Shown here in pieces: positions 51,420-60,925 of a stretch of 64,000 nucleotides of DNA. Below the pieces are notes generated by a model. That model worked only from the letters and a program-made list of their open reading frames with translations. It ran no database searches and was not told the DNA's origin. The translations under genes and the position numbers were made by a program. The DNA comes from [Bacillus] selenitireducens MLS10 (GTDB lineage: Bacteria > Bacillota > Bacilli > Bacillales > Salisediminibacteriaceae). Numbering within the stretch: the first letter of the stretch is position 1; every line of letters begins with the position of its first letter. The stretch spans positions 248,001 through 312,000 of the forward strand of contig NC_014219.1 of assembly GCF_000093085.1 (NCBI RefSeq), written 5' to 3'.

Positions 51420-52498
51420 ATGCAGCGGCTTGATCATCTCGACAGTTTACGCGGATTCGCCCTCTTTGGCATTCTGCTCGTGAATATGCTCGGCTTTCAG
51501 TACGGCATTCGGACCCAGCAGCACCTGCAGTTTGAGAGCCGTCTTGATGAGACGCTCTACATCGTGATTCAGTGGTTCTTTCAAGGGAGCTTCTACCCGG
51601 TCTTTGCCATCCTCTTCGGGATGGGCGGGGCGATCATGTATGAACGGGCACAGGCGGAGGGACGGTCTTTCAGGCTGTGTATACCCGCCGACTCGTGATC
51701 CTCCTTGCCATCGGCTTTTTGCACTGGACGCTCATTTGGCACGGGGATATTCTCTTTGACTATGCCTTGGCAGGCTTTCTCCTGATGATCCTTTTACCGC
51801 TTTCGGCAAGCCGGCTCTCCTACTGGGTACTGGGCGGGTTCAGTCTCGTGTCCGTTATTGGGCTCGTCCTGATCGGGCAGGGACCGATGATGGTGAACAA
51901 TGAGGCGGAACGGATCATGATGAAGTCGGGCACCTATCCGGAGCTTGTTGCGTACCGGTTCGGTGAACTGACGGTGGACCCGCTCATTCTCATTCAGGTC
52001 GGCTCGCTGTTTCTGATTGGTGCGATCATCGTGAAGCAGGGCTGGATTCAGGACGTGCCAGGCTACCGGCTTGTATGGAGACGGTTTGCGCTTATCGGCA
52101 CCCTCGCCGGACTCACGGCTAAGCTCCCGGGGATCCTCATGGCAGACGCAGCGGTGACGTATTACAGCTATATGCTCGGTGGCACGTTATTCGGTCTCGG
52201 CGTGATTGGCGTGTTCCTCCTTCTGTTTCATGGTGCGAAAGGCAAGGGGCTGTTTCGCTTATTCATCGCTCCGGGCAAAATGGCGTTTACGAACTACCTG
52301 ATGCAGTCGCTCGTGATGACGTGGCTCTTTTACGGACACGGGGCCGGCTGGTTTGAATCGCTTGGTATCCTGTTGGGGATCCTCATTGCGGCCGGGTGGT
52401 TTGCCCTTCAGACCGTTGCCAGTCACTGGTGGCTCCGGCGTTTTACGAGGGGTCCTGTGGAATGGCTCTGGCGAAAAGGGAGCCGCATGGGCTCTTGA
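51420..52498 (+). pseudogene. DUF418 (YeiB-like) membrane protein, frameshifted
   Basis: The first frame (ATG 51420, about 92 codons) begins RLDHLDSLRGFALFGILLVNM, the YeiB/DUF418 N-terminal signature, and then leaves register near 51665-51675. The second frame, from GTG 51677, continues with VYTRRLVILLAIGFLHWTLIWHGDIL, the next conserved block, and the C-terminal DUF418 domain (FIAPGKMAFTNYLMQS). Adding one base near 51670 (TTTC/CAGG) gives a continuous protein of about 360 residues with about 9-10 TMs. Family members are membrane proteins of unclear function, possibly transport-related. Confidence 0.8.
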
Positions 52499-52564
52499 AC
52501 GTCAATGGATGCCCGTAAACGGTCCATGTTCACAAAAACGTGCGAATGATCGCTCTTCAAATGG

Positions 52565-52593
52565 TTGTTCCTTGTAATCGCGCTTCGTATAAT
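52565..52593 (+). promoter_or_regulatory. Promoter of the PAS-GGDEF gene
   Basis: -35 TTGTTC (52565-52570), exactly 17 bp, and consensus -10 TATAAT (52588-52593), about 45 bp before the start codon. Confidence 0.65.
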
Positions 52594-52639
52594 GAAAGAA
52601 ATCCATGTCGATTCATGTCGACTGAGGAGCGTGGTTGCA

Positions 52640-53545
52640 ATGGAGATGAAACCGGAAGAACTGGATGTCCTGATCAGTCAATTGACTGCATCAGAGCACC
52701 TGTATGGCCATATCCGCGTGGTTGATCCGGTGCATAAACGGGTGGTCTATCAGAACACCGGACATGGACTTGAACCTGTGTCGGATCTGAGGGCGTGTTT
52801 CGAGCTGTTTGATAAGAAAACAGCCTGTCGAAATTGCATCTCCATGCGGGCGTACCACGAGAATGAGTCTTTTATCAAAGTGGAGACATCACCGGACCGG
52901 GTGCATATGGTGACGGCGATTCCTGTAGAGATTGCCGGCCGGAAAGTGGTCGTCGAGTTTTTTAAAGACGTGACAAACAGCATGATCATGGATGATGCAA
53001 GTTTCAATCAGGGAGTTGAAATGAAGAGGCTGCTCGATCAAGCCAATCTGGCTGCCGTGACTGATGAACTGACGAGGGTGTATAACAAACGCTATATCCT
53101 TGAGAAACTGCCCGCGGACCTGACCCTTGCTTTGGCGGAGCAACAGCCATTCGGATTGATTGTGGCGGATATCGATCATTTCAAATCAGTCAATGATACG
53201 TATGGACACCTTGCAGGTGATCAGATTCTGCGTGAATTCGCAGCTGTGCTGAAAGACACGTGCCTGGATCAAGCGGACTGGACAGCACGTTTTGGCGGAG
53301 AGGAATTTGTCGTCTGTCTGCCTGGAAAAGACCGGGATACCGTGCTGGCCGTTGCCGAGCGGATGCGGGCACGAATTGAAGAACAAGTCTTTCACTATGA
53401 TGGACAGGCCATCACGCTGACGTCGAGTTTTGGTGTTTATGCATTGGCACCGGGTGACGTGATTGATTATGAAACCCTTTTGAAGCGGGCTGACCAACAT
53501 TTGTATCAATCAAAACGGACAGGACGAAACCGTGTGACTGGATGA
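52640..53545 (+). CDS. PAS-GGDEF diguanylate cyclase
   Basis: A 301-residue cytosolic protein. Residues about 10-125 form a PAS-like sensor with a conserved Cys pair (KTACRNCISMRA), suggesting redox, metal or haem sensing. A short coiled coil (about 128-145) leads into GGDEF (about 147-300) with active site GGEEF. The inhibitory RxxD is absent (DQAD at that position). ATG 52640 is used because GAGGAG lies 10 nt upstream. It is the third GGDEF protein in the window; no EAL or HD-GYP phosphodiesterase is seen. It is monocistronic. Confidence 0.88.
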   Translation: MEMKPEELDVLISQLTASEHLYGHIRVVDPVHKRVVYQNTGHGLEPVSDLRACFELFDKKTACRNCISMRAYHENESFIKVETSPDRVHMVTAIPVEIAGRKVVVEFFKDVTNSMIMDDASFNQGVEMKRLLDQANLAAVTDELTRVYNKRYILEKLPADLTLALAEQQPFGLIVADIDHFKSVNDTYGHLAGDQILREFAAVLKDTCLDQADWTARFGGEEFVVCLPGKDRDTVLAVAERMRARIEEQVFHYDGQAITLTSSFGVYALAPGDVIDYETLLKRADQHLYQSKRTGRNRVTG

Positions 53546-53584
53546 ATCGCGGTTTTCCGGTAAAAGTGAACATAGAGGCATCAG

Positions 53585-53613
53585 AAAAAGCCGGGAGCTG
53601 CTCCCGGCTTTTT
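53585..53613. terminator. Terminator of the PAS-GGDEF gene
   Basis: AAAAAGCCGGGAG / CTCCCGGCTTTTT, a perfect 13-bp stem with a 3-nt loop. Confidence 0.9.
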
Positions 53614-53668
53614 CTGTGCTTATGCGATGTAGCAAGATGCTGCTTCATTTTTTGATCGTGATAGATGG

Positions 53669-53741
53669 CGTCCTTGGCAGGATTTGAACCTGCGACCTAT
53701 CGCTTAGGAGGCGATTGCTCTATCCACTGAGCTACAAGGAC
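53669..53741 (-). tRNA. tRNA-Arg, anticodon CCU
   Basis: A 73-nt cloverleaf on the minus strand: acceptor GTCCTTG/CAAGGAC with discriminator G, D-arm GCTC...GAGC, anticodon stem ATCGC/GCGAT around loop CTCCTAA (anticodon CCU, reads AGG), variable AGGTC, and T-arm GCAGG TTCAAAT CCTGC. No CCA is encoded. It stands alone between two protein genes. tRNA-Arg genes are common integration sites, but no attachment repeat or integrase is visible here. Confidence 0.95.
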
Positions 53742-53825
53742 GCATGCAGATCAACACTGCGCTTTTTACTTTACCTTAATTACCGGACGGTTTCAAGACC
53801 GTCTTCAGAGATTTAAAAACAGATC

Positions 53826-53870
53826 AGGAACCACCTTGTATCCATCGGGATACGGAGGCGGTTCCTGTTT
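53826..53870 (-). terminator. Terminator of the LnrJKLMN-like operon
   Basis: AGGAACC / GGTTCCT ends of a long stem with inner CCT/AGG and GTATCC/GGATAC pairs; the minus-strand reading continues TGATCTGTTTTTAAA. Confidence 0.8.
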
Positions 53871-53884
53871 GTATGAAGATCCGG

Positions 53885-54994
53885 TTATCCGCGCCGTTCC
53901 ATGAGATTGATGCCGATGCCGGCTGCGAGGACACCCATGAGAAAGAGGAGCCCGAGCTGTTCGGTGATGGCAGTGATGCCGTTCTGATAGACGCTGATCT
54001 GCGTCAGGGCGTCCATGGCATAGCTGACAGGCACCAGGTTCGATAGGGTCAGAATGATTGAGTTGGAGACGATCTCGTTTGGCCAGAAGGCCCCGCCGAG
54101 CATGGCCATGGCCGTCGAGGCGATGGGAATTACGGCCTGCAGGCGTTCGGATGACGGTACGAGTCCCAGGATGAGGAGCCCAAGGCAGACGATCGTGAAG
54201 ACATAGATGCCGGCAGTGAGTGCCACCAGTCCGAAATGCGCACCGAGATCGTAGTCAAACAGATAGCGAAACACGAGAAAGGCCGTCATGATCTGCGCGT
54301 AGCCGACCAGGAAGGTGTAGGCGAGGTGGCCGAGATACACCTGTGATTTCGTGATCGGTGAGATGATGATCCGGTCCCAGGTGCCCATCCGTTTCTCTTC
54401 CACGACTTGAGTGAGGCTGAAGAAAATGGTGAACATGGCAAAGTAAAGCGTCATGCCAAACAGGGAGTGGAGCTGATTGTTGTAGATAAAGCCGTCCCCG
54501 TCGTCCTCATCCGAAGCGAGGGAAGTGGTGGTCAGCGTCAGCGCCATGTTTTCGGATTCATCCATCAGGTGTGAGAGATCGGTACCTGCCTGTTCGCTGG
54601 CGGCTTTCAGGCGAAGTTCCTCAAAATAAACCTCACTGACATGACCGTTGACGTATTGATAACGCTCGTCCATGATGCTTACCCAAAGCCGGTAATCGTC
54701 TTCGAGAAGCTCGAGTGCGTAGTGGAGGTGCCCGCTTCGGAGAGATTCATGGATGTCGTCGGCTTCGCCTTCAGTAAAGTGAAAACTGTCATGCTCATTT
54801 AAAGCGTCGAGCCAGAACGACGTATCTTCTTCGGTGAGGGCATCATCGCTGTAAACCTGAACGGTGATGATATTCGACTGTTGGCCGCCGCCTCCGAGAA
54901 AGAAGACAAAGACGAGGGTCAGTCCAAGAAAGGACAGGACCATGAGCGGCGAACGGATCAGTCTTCGGATTTGCAGTTGAAAGATGGCTCTCAT
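53885..54994 (-). CDS. ABC-2-type permease, LnrN-like
   Basis: A 369-residue permease. TM1 at about residues 15-36, an extracytoplasmic domain (about 37-175) rich in acidic residues, then five TMs with a VVEEKRMGTWDRIIISPITKSQVYLGH coupling stretch near 205. It forms a heteromeric channel with the next gene's product (423 residues), as LnrM/LnrN do in the linearmycin-resistance exporter of Bacillus subtilis. It overlaps the upstream gene by 4 bp and is the distal end of a five-gene operon. Confidence 0.82.
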   Translation of the reverse strand: MRAIFQLQIRRLIRSPLMVLSFLGLTLVFVFFLGGGGQQSNIITVQVYSDDALTEEDTSFWLDALNEHDSFHFTEGEADDIHESLRSGHLHYALELLEDDYRLWVSIMDERYQYVNGHVSEVYFEELRLKAASEQAGTDLSHLMDESENMALTLTTTSLASDEDDGDGFIYNNQLHSLFGMTLYFAMFTIFFSLTQVVEEKRMGTWDRIIISPITKSQVYLGHLAYTFLVGYAQIMTAFLVFRYLFDYDLGAHFGLVALTAGIYVFTIVCLGLLILGLVPSSERLQAVIPIASTAMAMLGGAFWPNEIVSNSIILTLSNLVPVSYAMDALTQISVYQNGITAITEQLGLLFLMGVLAAGIGINLMERRG

Positions 54995-56262
54995 CCCTTC
55001 ACCTCCCTGTCTTTCGGATAAAGTACAAGTGCGGCCGTCGTCAGAACAGCAGCGATCAGAAGCAATACATAAATCGACGGAAGCAGTTCCTGAAGCTCAA
55101 ACCCCTGGATCCAGCGGAGGTAAAGTGACATCGCCCGGCCGTTCGGGGTCATGTCGCCAAGGGTTGTGACGATGCCTGGCAGTGCCTGAGCAGGAAAGAA
55201 GCTGCCCCCGGCAAAGGCCATGATGGCGACGACGCCGCCGGAAAAGACCGTGGCTGCGGCGTCGCTTTTTTGGCGGATGGAGATTGCCGTCAGAAGGGCG
55301 GCGAGGGCGCCGACGTTCATGGCTGTGAGCAGGGAGATCAGTGCAATGCCACCCCAAAAGCTGACGGATGACTGCGGAAAGGCCTGAAACATCAGGGCGG
55401 CCATGACGAACAGAACGATCAGCTGCAAAAAGGCGATGAGCATCGCAGACAGCCATTTGCCGGACAGATAGCTGATGGCGTGCGTACCTGACAGCAGGAT
55501 CCGGTCGAGGACGTTGGATTTCCGTTCCACATTGGCAAAGGCGGCAATGCTTGCTGCGGTAAAGAGGACGAACATGACGGCCATACCGGCGGTGTAGAAC
55601 TGCTGGGAGTTGATCGGCTCATAGGCGGTGATGCTTTCCACCTGCCCCGCTTCTGTCGGGGCTTCATCCGGCGCGGCACCTGTTTCCCGGGCGATGGCCG
55701 TTTCGAGATTGAAGCTGTCGGTGAATCGTCTGAGAATGTCATGCATCACCCGGCCGTAGATGGACTGTTCATCCTGAACGGTCAGGTGCAGCTGTCCCCC
55801 TTCACCTTCCCCTGTGAGCATCCTGTTCAGGCTGTCATAGGTGAAGGATTCGGGGATTTCAAGGACGGCGTTGTACGTGCCGTCTTCAAGTCCCATGAGG
55901 GCAGCATCCCGTGAAGGCGGTTCATGGATTGTGATCATGCCGTCAAGTTCGTCGGAATCAAACAGATTATTAAGCAAGAAAGCAGGAGAGACACCGGTAA
56001 TGCCGGCCTGGATCTCGTCCGCCATGTCTTCAGGCATCCCCGACTCGCGAAACCCGGTGAAGAGGGCTTCTTCACCTGCGTCGGGATCGTCGTGATCGAG
56101 GAGGGCAACGTCCATTGACAGTCCTTCACCGCCGCCTGTGAGCATCCCCCTCAAGGCAAAGCCGAGGATGGCGATGAGGATGAGCGGCATGGCGAAGAGA
56201 AGGAGGAGCTCAGAGCGGTTTCTTAAGATCAGTTTCATGTCTTTCAGAATATACGTGATCAT
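54991..56262 (-). CDS. ABC-2-type permease, LnrM-like
   Basis: A 423-residue permease with the same plan as its partner: TM1 (about 20-42), a large outside domain (about 43-225) and five TMs. NVERKSNVLDRILLSGTHAISYLSGKWLSA near residue 245 is the conserved coupling region of ABC2-type proteins. The outside domain is unusually acidic. In LnrLMN systems this class exports or relieves membrane-active polyenes and related compounds. It is co-translated with the downstream permease. Confidence 0.82.
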   Translation of the reverse strand: MITYILKDMKLILRNRSELLLLFAMPLILIAILGFALRGMLTGGGEGLSMDVALLDHDDPDAGEEALFTGFRESGMPEDMADEIQAGITGVSPAFLLNNLFDSDELDGMITIHEPPSRDAALMGLEDGTYNAVLEIPESFTYDSLNRMLTGEGEGGQLHLTVQDEQSIYGRVMHDILRRFTDSFNLETAIARETGAAPDEAPTEAGQVESITAYEPINSQQFYTAGMAVMFVLFTAASIAAFANVERKSNVLDRILLSGTHAISYLSGKWLSAMLIAFLQLIVLFVMAALMFQAFPQSSVSFWGGIALISLLTAMNVGALAALLTAISIRQKSDAAATVFSGGVVAIMAFAGGSFFPAQALPGIVTTLGDMTPNGRAMSLYLRWIQGFELQELLPSIYVLLLIAAVLTTAALVLYPKDREVKG

Positions 56263-56274
56263 CGCGATCTCCTC

Positions 56275-57207
56275 CTAATCTCTGAGTGTTCGGCCGGTCA
56301 GATGCAAAAAGACGTCTTCAAGGGTCGGGATCTCGACACGGACGTTCAGGACATTGACGGACAGGGCGTCGGCAAGCTGGAAGATGTCGGGCAGTTTTCT
56401 CGTCCCTTTGTCGACGATCAGTTTGATGCCGTCGTCGGTGTCTGTTACCTGCCGGATGCCTTCGATGACGCTGAGCTGTTTCGTGAAGACGGGGTTCGGG
56501 GCATCGATATCAATATAAATCGCTTCTTCATTGGAGAGGATCCGCTTCAGTTCATCATTCGTGCCGTTGGCGATTATCTGTCCGTGGTCCATGATGTAAA
56601 TCCGGTCACAGAGACGCTCGACTTCCTCCATATAGTGACTCGTGTAGAGGATGGTCATGCCCTTTTCCTCATTGAGCTGTCGGACCATGTCGAGGATATA
56701 CGTCCGTGACTGGGGATCGATCCCCACGGTCGGTTCGTCCATGATGAGGATCTCCGGGTCATGAAGGAGGGCGCAGGCGATGTTGATGCGGCGCTTCATA
56801 CCGCCGGAATACGTTTTGATCAGATCATGCTTCCGGTCGGTGAGGCCGACGAGATCAAGGCGGTCCTCGATGCGGGCTTTCAGGTCGCTGCCTTTCAGGC
56901 CGTAAATCCGTCCGAAGAACTGCAGGTTCTCATAGGCACTGAGGTCTTCATACAGAGCGATTTCCTGAGGAACGACACCGAGAATGGAGCGGATGCTGCG
57001 GGTTTCAGAGCCGATCTTCTGGCCGTTTAAGAGCACATGCCCTGTCGTTGCTTTCATCAATGTTGAGATCATCGAGATCGTCGTTGATTTCCCGGCGCCG
57101 TTCGGGCCAAGCAGGCCGACGGATTCCCCTTTGCCAAGGTACATATTGACCTGATCGACGGCGGTTATGCCTTTGAATGTCTTTGTCAGTTCGTGGGTTT
57201 CAAGCAT
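56275..57207 (-). CDS. ABC exporter ATP-binding protein, LnrL-like
   Basis: A 310-residue ATPase: Walker A GPNGAGKST, Q-loop VVPQEIALYEDL, signature YSGGMKRR, Walker B ILIMDEPTVGIDPQS, H-loop TILYTSHYMEE, and a C-terminal regulatory-type extension of about 75 residues. It precedes two ABC-2 permease genes by 12 bp and follows the response regulator gene. ATG 57207 is placed after AGAAGGTG; GTG 57216 is inside the ribosome binding site. Confidence 0.9.
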   Translation of the reverse strand: MLETHELTKTFKGITAVDQVNMYLGKGESVGLLGPNGAGKSTTISMISTLMKATTGHVLLNGQKIGSETRSIRSILGVVPQEIALYEDLSAYENLQFFGRIYGLKGSDLKARIEDRLDLVGLTDRKHDLIKTYSGGMKRRINIACALLHDPEILIMDEPTVGIDPQSRTYILDMVRQLNEEKGMTILYTSHYMEEVERLCDRIYIMDHGQIIANGTNDELKRILSNEEAIYIDIDAPNPVFTKQLSVIEGIRQVTDTDDGIKLIVDKGTRKLPDIFQLADALSVNVLNVRVEIPTLEDVFLHLTGRTLRD

Positions 57208-57315
57208 ATGTGGCACCTTCTTTCTGTCTCATTGGTTAGCTTCAGTGTATAAAAAAAGAGGCAGTACGGGTACTGCCTTCAGTCATGAAGATCGATGGAT
57301 CGGATATGACTTTAG

Positions 57316-57972
57316 TCATCTTTCGGTGAAGCCGCTGCGGATCGCGTAGATGGCGAGCTGCGTGCGGTCTCTGAGTTCGAGTTTATGCAGGATGACACTG
57401 ATCAGATTCTTCACGGTGCCGACGCTTAAGTACAGCTCTTCAGAAATTTCCTTGTTACTGAGACCGCGGCCGACACAGGCGATGACGGTTGTTTCCCGTT
57501 CTGTGATGTCTTCCGGAAGAGCGGGGAACTCGGGTTTTGTTTCCGGCTTGTTCATCAGAAGGGGCACCACGTTCGCCGCGACGTGGGGTTCCAAGGCCAG
57601 ACCGCCTTCGAGACAGGTGCGGATCCCCCGGATAAGCGCGTCTGGATCAGCGTCTTTCAGCAGATACCCCCTCGCTCCGTGACGGAGAGCTTCGATGGCA
57701 TAATCGTCATCATTAAAGGTCGTGAGCATGAGCGTCATCACATGGGGATGGTGCTCCTGAATGGCTTTGGCAAGCTCAAGACCGTTCATCACAGGCATCC
57801 GGATGTCGAGGATGGCGAGGGTAATGGCAGGCTTTGCAGCCAAAAGCCGCAGGGCTTCTTCGCCGTTATTCGCTTCTGCCGTCACACGGAGGTCAGGTGC
57901 GGTTTCGATCATCATCTTCAGCCCCTGGCGGACAAGGCTCTGGTCTTCAGCGAGCAGGATTTGTGTCGTCAT
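57316..57972 (-). CDS. NarL/FixJ-type response regulator, LnrK-like
   Basis: A 218-residue regulator: receiver with phospho-acceptor D56 (LAILDIRMP) and K near 106 (LLKDAD), then a LuxR-type HTH (GRGLSNKEISEELYLSVGTVKNLISVILHKL). It overlaps the kinase gene by ATGA. It most likely drives the downstream ABC genes in response to a membrane-damaging compound. Confidence 0.9.
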   Translation of the reverse strand: MTTQILLAEDQSLVRQGLKMMIETAPDLRVTAEANNGEEALRLLAAKPAITLAILDIRMPVMNGLELAKAIQEHHPHVMTLMLTTFNDDDYAIEALRHGARGYLLKDADPDALIRGIRTCLEGGLALEPHVAANVVPLLMNKPETKPEFPALPEDITERETTVIACVGRGLSNKEISEELYLSVGTVKNLISVILHKLELRDRTQLAIYAIRSGFTER

Positions 57973-59162
57973 GCGTCATCCCCTTCCTTCATTAATGGCA
58001 GCCGTCCGTCAATGGCGAATCGGTCTGCTTCCTTTGATATGGTCAGTTGACCGCCGCATGCCGTGATGCGTTCACGCATGGCGGTGAGTCCGAAGCCTTC
58101 CTTCAGCGGTGCATCATCGGTGACGGGATTTGAGACGTGAAAGCGAAAGACGGTGTCACCGATGACTTCGAACAGGATGGATACCTCGCGTCCGCCGCTG
58201 TGCCGCATGCTGTTGGTCAGCGACTCTTGAACCGCCCGATAGACGGCCGCGGCCTGATCACCTGAAAGGGGTGCTGTGAGTGCCCCTTGGCGCACGGTGA
58301 GCTGAACGTGGATCATCGTCTCTGCTTCGAGTTTCCGGATGAGCTGGATCATGGCCGCAAGTCCCGCCGCTTCATGATGCTTCAGGGTTTTGACGGCCTG
58401 TCGGGTTTCGCTCAAACTGTCTTTGGCAAGTTCCTTCAGGGAATCGACGTCTCCTTGACCGGCTGGTGGCAAAGACATCCTGTACACCTCAAGCTGCATG
58501 AGGAGAGCGGTGAGCTTATGGCCGACGGAGTCATGGAGTTCCCGGGCAATGGTTCGGCGCTCGTCATGGCGAGCGCGTTCCTCATCGGCAACAAGCTGCC
58601 TTTTCGTCGCCCGGTAGGCGCTGATGACGGACTGGTGCTCTTCTTTGAGTGCTTCATAACGCGCAATGAGCCCGAAGGCGAGGATGAACACCGGGATCAG
58701 GAGGAGTCCAAAGACGGCGGTGATGAGAAGCGGCTCAACCCCGCCGGTGAGCCACGAGCCTGCGGACACAGCGGCGAACAGTGCGGTATGAAGAAGAAGT
58801 CCGCCTGCGCGGGGCAGGTGGTACAGCACAGTGCCGCTGTAAATGATCATCGCGATCAGGAACAGGTACAGGGCCGGCGCTTCAAACGGATACGCTGCAA
58901 CAGCAAGAAAAAGCGCCATGGCAGCGCCTGAAAGCTTTCGGTATGAATGGGTCAGCGGGAGAAGGAAAAACAACGCAAAAAACAGACCGGCCGCGATGTA
59001 GCGGATCATCATTACCGGGCTCGTTACAGGGGTCAAGATGAGATACCCGCCGAAAGCGGTGATCAAAAGGCCGAGCCAAAGCCAGTACTGGTGATGGATC
59101 AGCCGTTGGCTGATCACAGGTTCATATTCCGGTGTGTCGGTCTGTTTCGATGAAACGCGCAT
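57969..59162 (-). CDS. Membrane histidine kinase, LnrJ-like (HPK7)
   Basis: A 397-residue kinase with five or six TM helices in residues about 25-180, no large extracytoplasmic loop, then DHp with phospho-acceptor His in ARELHDSVGHK and an HATPase_c domain (NSMRHSGG, GFGLTAMRERI). Intramembrane-sensing kinases of this type (LnrJ, LiaS-like) detect damage within the membrane or direct binding of the drug. It is the first gene of the LnrJKLMN-like operon, 35 bp after the LiaR-like gene. Confidence 0.88.
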   Translation of the reverse strand: MRVSSKQTDTPEYEPVISQRLIHHQYWLWLGLLITAFGGYLILTPVTSPVMMIRYIAAGLFFALFFLLPLTHSYRKLSGAAMALFLAVAAYPFEAPALYLFLIAMIIYSGTVLYHLPRAGGLLLHTALFAAVSAGSWLTGGVEPLLITAVFGLLLIPVFILAFGLIARYEALKEEHQSVISAYRATKRQLVADEERARHDERRTIARELHDSVGHKLTALLMQLEVYRMSLPPAGQGDVDSLKELAKDSLSETRQAVKTLKHHEAAGLAAMIQLIRKLEAETMIHVQLTVRQGALTAPLSGDQAAAVYRAVQESLTNSMRHSGGREVSILFEVIGDTVFRFHVSNPVTDDAPLKEGFGLTAMRERITACGGQLTISKEADRFAIDGRLPLMKEGDDA

Positions 59163-59196
59163 AACGGTCGATCCCTCCTGAATGACAGCTGTTTGA

Positions 59197-59823
59197 TCAG
59201 TTGGCCGTCAGCTGGTGCTTATTCGCATAGATTGCCGCCTGGGTCCGGTCCTGCAGGTCGAGCTTTGCGAGGATATGGCTGACGTGGGTCTTCACGGTCT
59301 TGACGGCAATGAAGAGCGTGTCGGCAATCTCCTGGTTACTCTTCCCTTCACCGAGAAGCGCAAGGACTTCCCGCTCGCGTTTCGTCAGGACGTCATGCTT
59401 CGGACGCTCCTGAAACCGCCGGTACATCTTCGTCGTCACCTTCCCCTGAAAGGTCGGTTCCCCCCGGAAGGCTTTACGGATCGCGTCTGCAATGTCAGCT
59501 GCCGTCGACGTCTTTAACAGGTAGCTGAATGCCCCGGCGTCGAGGACGGGAAACAGCATGTCGTCGTCAAGAAAGCTTGTCAGGACTATGATCTTATAGC
59601 CTTCCGGAGCGAGCTTTGCCGTCGCATCGATCCCGCTCATCCCATCCATCAATAAATCCATCAGGATAATATCCGGCCGGGTCTCGTTGGCTTTGTCAAT
59701 GGCTTCCTGGCCGTCTGAGGCTTCTGCGACGATCTCAAAGTCATCTTCAAGCTCAAGAAACGTCCGGAGCCCTGTGCGGACCATCTCATGATCATCGACA
59801 ATTAACAGTTTAATCCTCTCCAT
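59197..59823 (-). CDS. liaR: LiaR/VraR-type response regulator
   Basis: A 208-residue NarL/FixJ regulator: phospho-acceptor D56 ([10 protein letters not shown]), HTH ([33 protein letters not shown]). Its order after LiaF- and LiaS-like genes and its sequence match LiaR/VraR, which governs the response to cell-wall-active antibiotics. It overlaps the kinase gene by 14 bp, with AAGGAGG upstream. The LnrJ-like kinase gene begins 35 bp downstream, so the two sensing modules may be transcribed together. Confidence 0.9.
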   Translation of the reverse strand: MERIKLLIVDDHEMVRTGLRTFLELEDDFEIVAEASDGQEAIDKANETRPDIILMDLLMDGMSGIDATAKLAPEGYKIIVLTSFLDDDMLFPVLDAGAFSYLLKTSTAADIADAIRKAFRGEPTFQGKVTTKMYRRFQERPKHDVLTKREREVLALLGEGKSNQEIADTLFIAVKTVKTHVSHILAKLDLQDRTQAAIYANKHQLTAN

Positions 59824-60925
59824 CTTCTGTATCCTCCTTCGTATGGATAATCGGTACGCGGAATTCGAGGCGCGTGCCTTTTTGCGGTATGGAAATGCAG
59901 GTGAAGTTGCCGCCGATCTCGGTCATCCGCTCTTTCATGGCGGAGAGACCGACGTTCCCTGTACGTTCTTCATCGATGCTGTCGAGATCAAAGCCGTCGC
60001 CGTCGTCACTGAGTGTAACGAGCAGGAGATCTTTTGCCCGTTTGACGCTGAGGCTCAGTTTCGAGGCCCTTGCGTGACGGAGTGCGTTGGAGATCCCTTC
60101 CTGAATGGCCCGGAATACATGTTCCTCCACACCTTTTTCAAGGGACGGGAGATCTTCGAGATCACAGTGAAACTGCATATCCGGCTGCTTGGCCGTCAGC
60201 TCATCAAAGAGATGACTGAGTGCGAGATTCAAGGGCTTTCCTTCGAGGGTCACCGGACGCAGATGCATGATCAGTGCACGCAGTTCCTGCTGGGTGTGAT
60301 GCACCATCTTTTCGATCCGTTCAAACAGCTGTCTTGCTTTGTCCGGATCTTTCTCCATCAGTTTCGGGATGGCGCTCAGGCTCATGGAGACGCTGAAGAG
60401 CTCCTGGCTCACTGCGTCGTGCAGATCACGGGCAAGTTTGCGGCGTTCTTCGAGGCTTGCTCCCTGTTCCGCTTCTTTGACGAGCCGGCTGTTCTCGTTC
60501 ACCATGCGCCTCAGGGCCACCATCCGCTCCTCGACGCTTTCGGTGAGGCCGTTCAGTTCATCGGCAAGACGGGCGAGTTCATCTTTAGACGTGACGGACA
60601 GCGGCGTATACGTCCCACTTCTCTGGTACTGCTTGAGCTGATAGATCATACCGACGAGGCCCCGTTTGACCCGTGCGGCCTGCCGGTAGTTGAAGACGGC
60701 CGTAAAGGAAAGGAAAATGACGGCAAAGACAAACAACAAAAGCGCCACATCGGTGAAGCGCAGGGTGTATGCCCCGTTTGCCCCGGGCGGGTTGACCCCG
60801 AGCTGATACAGGGACAGTAACAGAAACAGGGTCACGGTAAAGGCGGCGAGGGCGGCATTGATCTGGGTCCGAAGGGCATCCCAGACGATGCCGTCAATCT
60901 GCCATTTGCGTCGTTTCTCAGTCAA
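59810..60925 (-). CDS. liaS: LiaS/VraS-type histidine kinase
   Basis: A 371-residue kinase: two TMs (about 28-48, 58-80) with a very short outside loop, a HAMP-like linker with a coiled coil (about 85-165), DHp with [14 protein letters not shown], and HATPase_c ([19 protein letters not shown]). This short-loop plan is typical of LiaS, whose activity is restrained by LiaF. It starts at TTG 60925, 8 bp inside the LiaF gene, behind GAGGTGATG. Confidence 0.9.
   Translation of the reverse strand: MTEKRRKWQIDGIVWDALRTQINAALAAFTVTLFLLLSLYQLGVNPPGANGAYTLRFTDVALLLFVFAVIFLSFTAVFNYRQAARVKRGLVGMIYQLKQYQRSGTYTPLSVTSKDELARLADELNGLTESVEERMVALRRMVNENSRLVKEAEQGASLEERRKLARDLHDAVSQELFSVSMSLSAIPKLMEKDPDKARQLFERIEKMVHHTQQELRALIMHLRPVTLEGKPLNLALSHLFDELTAKQPDMQFHCDLEDLPSLEKGVEEHVFRAIQEGISNALRHARASKLSLSVKRAKDLLLVTLSDDGDGFDLDSIDEERTGNVGLSAMKERMTEIGGNFTCISIPQKGTRLEFRVPIIHTKEDTEDGED

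Noticed and set aside
53669-53741. tRNA-Arg as the edge of an integrated island
   Set aside because: No repeated tRNA 3' end and no integrase within the window.
59843-60820. 325-codon plus-strand frame opposite the LiaS-like kinase
   Set aside because: The minus strand encodes an intact kinase in an operon; the plus frame has no start signals or domains.
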